Positions 14,231 through 14,252 of a DNA stretch of 14,252 nt are shown here, one piece after another. The stretch covers positions 1 through 14,252 of the forward strand of contig JAKLHU010000006.1 of NCBI GenBank assembly GCA_022709995.1, read 5' to 3'. Position 1 is the first letter of the stretch, and the number at the start of each line of letters is the position of its first letter. The stretch comes from Verrucomicrobiota bacterium. GTDB lineage: Bacteria; Verrucomicrobiota; Lentisphaeria; Oligosphaerales; Oligosphaeraceae. The position numbers and the translations under genes were made by a program. A model generated the notes under the pieces. It ran no database searches, had not been told where the DNA came from, and saw nothing but the letters and a program-made list of their open reading frames with translations.

Positions 14231-14252
14231 AAAAAAAAAAACTGACTATAGT
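14231..14252. other. A11 run and palindrome at right edge, possible half terminator
   Basis: Eleven consecutive A residues (14231-14241) are followed by CTG and the 8-bp palindrome ACTATAGT (14245-14252) that touches the window edge. On the minus strand this reads as a palindrome followed by CAG and a run of 11 T. If the sequence beyond the edge continues the symmetry, it would be an intrinsic terminator for a minus-strand gene to the right, making the ketosynthase the first gene of its transcript. Only half the structure is visible. The 14163-14230 leader is AT-richer than average but holds no clear promoter. Confidence 0.35.

Noticed and set aside
1..14252. CRISPR arrays, tRNA or rRNA genes, insertion sequences, prophage
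   Set aside because: I looked for regularly spaced repeats, cloverleaf-like segments, transposase motifs and integrase motifs and found none.

Overview
This window comes from a GC-rich bacterial chromosome and is densely coded. Ten of its eleven recognisable protein genes lie on the minus strand. The gene set points to the PVC group, most likely Lentisphaerota (Victivallis/Oligosphaera-like) or a related Verrucomicrobiota lineage. The evidence is a sialate O-acetylesterase with an extra C-terminal module, a secreted DUF4838 protein, a secreted DUF4091 protein, a pseudopilin-like protein with an 'RFTLIELLVVI' start and an H-X9-DG ending, and ThyX rather than an obvious ThyA. This assignment is inference from gene families. 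No rRNA, tRNA, CRISPR array, insertion sequence or phage gene was seen.

Layout, left to right. (1) 1-1293, minus: the first 431 codons of an ABC-2-type permease. It starts at GTG, runs off the left edge, and is preceded by a good sigma70-type promoter at 1404-1432. (2) 1522-2067, minus: a DJ-1/PfpI (YajL-like) protein. (3) 8449 down to 2201, minus: a likely four-gene operon read in the order Gfo/Idh/MocA oxidoreductase, secreted DUF4838 protein, METTL21-like methyltransferase, secreted sialate O-acetylesterase. The last three genes are separated by only 15 bp each. (4) 8675-9298, plus: the only plus-strand gene, a pseudopilin-like surface protein. (5) 9359-11680, minus: a secreted DUF4091 protein, convergent with the pseudopilin gene, with a GC-rich hairpin between their ends. 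(6) 14162 down to 11870, minus: beta-ketoacyl-ACP synthase, acyl carrier protein and flavin-dependent thymidylate synthase (thyX), with gaps of 61 and 39 bp.

How the genes may work together: the central block reads as a small glycan-processing locus. The two secreted proteins would act on an acetylated polysaccharide or glycoprotein outside the cytoplasm, and the Gfo/Idh enzyme would oxidise a released sugar inside. The nearby DUF4091 protein fits the same lifestyle. The methyltransferase in the middle has no obvious role in that pathway and is the oddest member. The right-hand block pairs a ketosynthase with its own ACP, which suggests a dedicated acyl-chain pathway continuing past the right edge; thyX looks like a housekeeping gene carried downstream.

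No stretch longer than 300 bases lacks a gene. The largest gaps are 1294-1521, 8450-8674 and 11681-11869. No single feature proves a new system. The best leads are the methyltransferase embedded in the glycan operon, the unnamed C-terminal module of the esterase, and the ketosynthase-ACP pair at the right edge.
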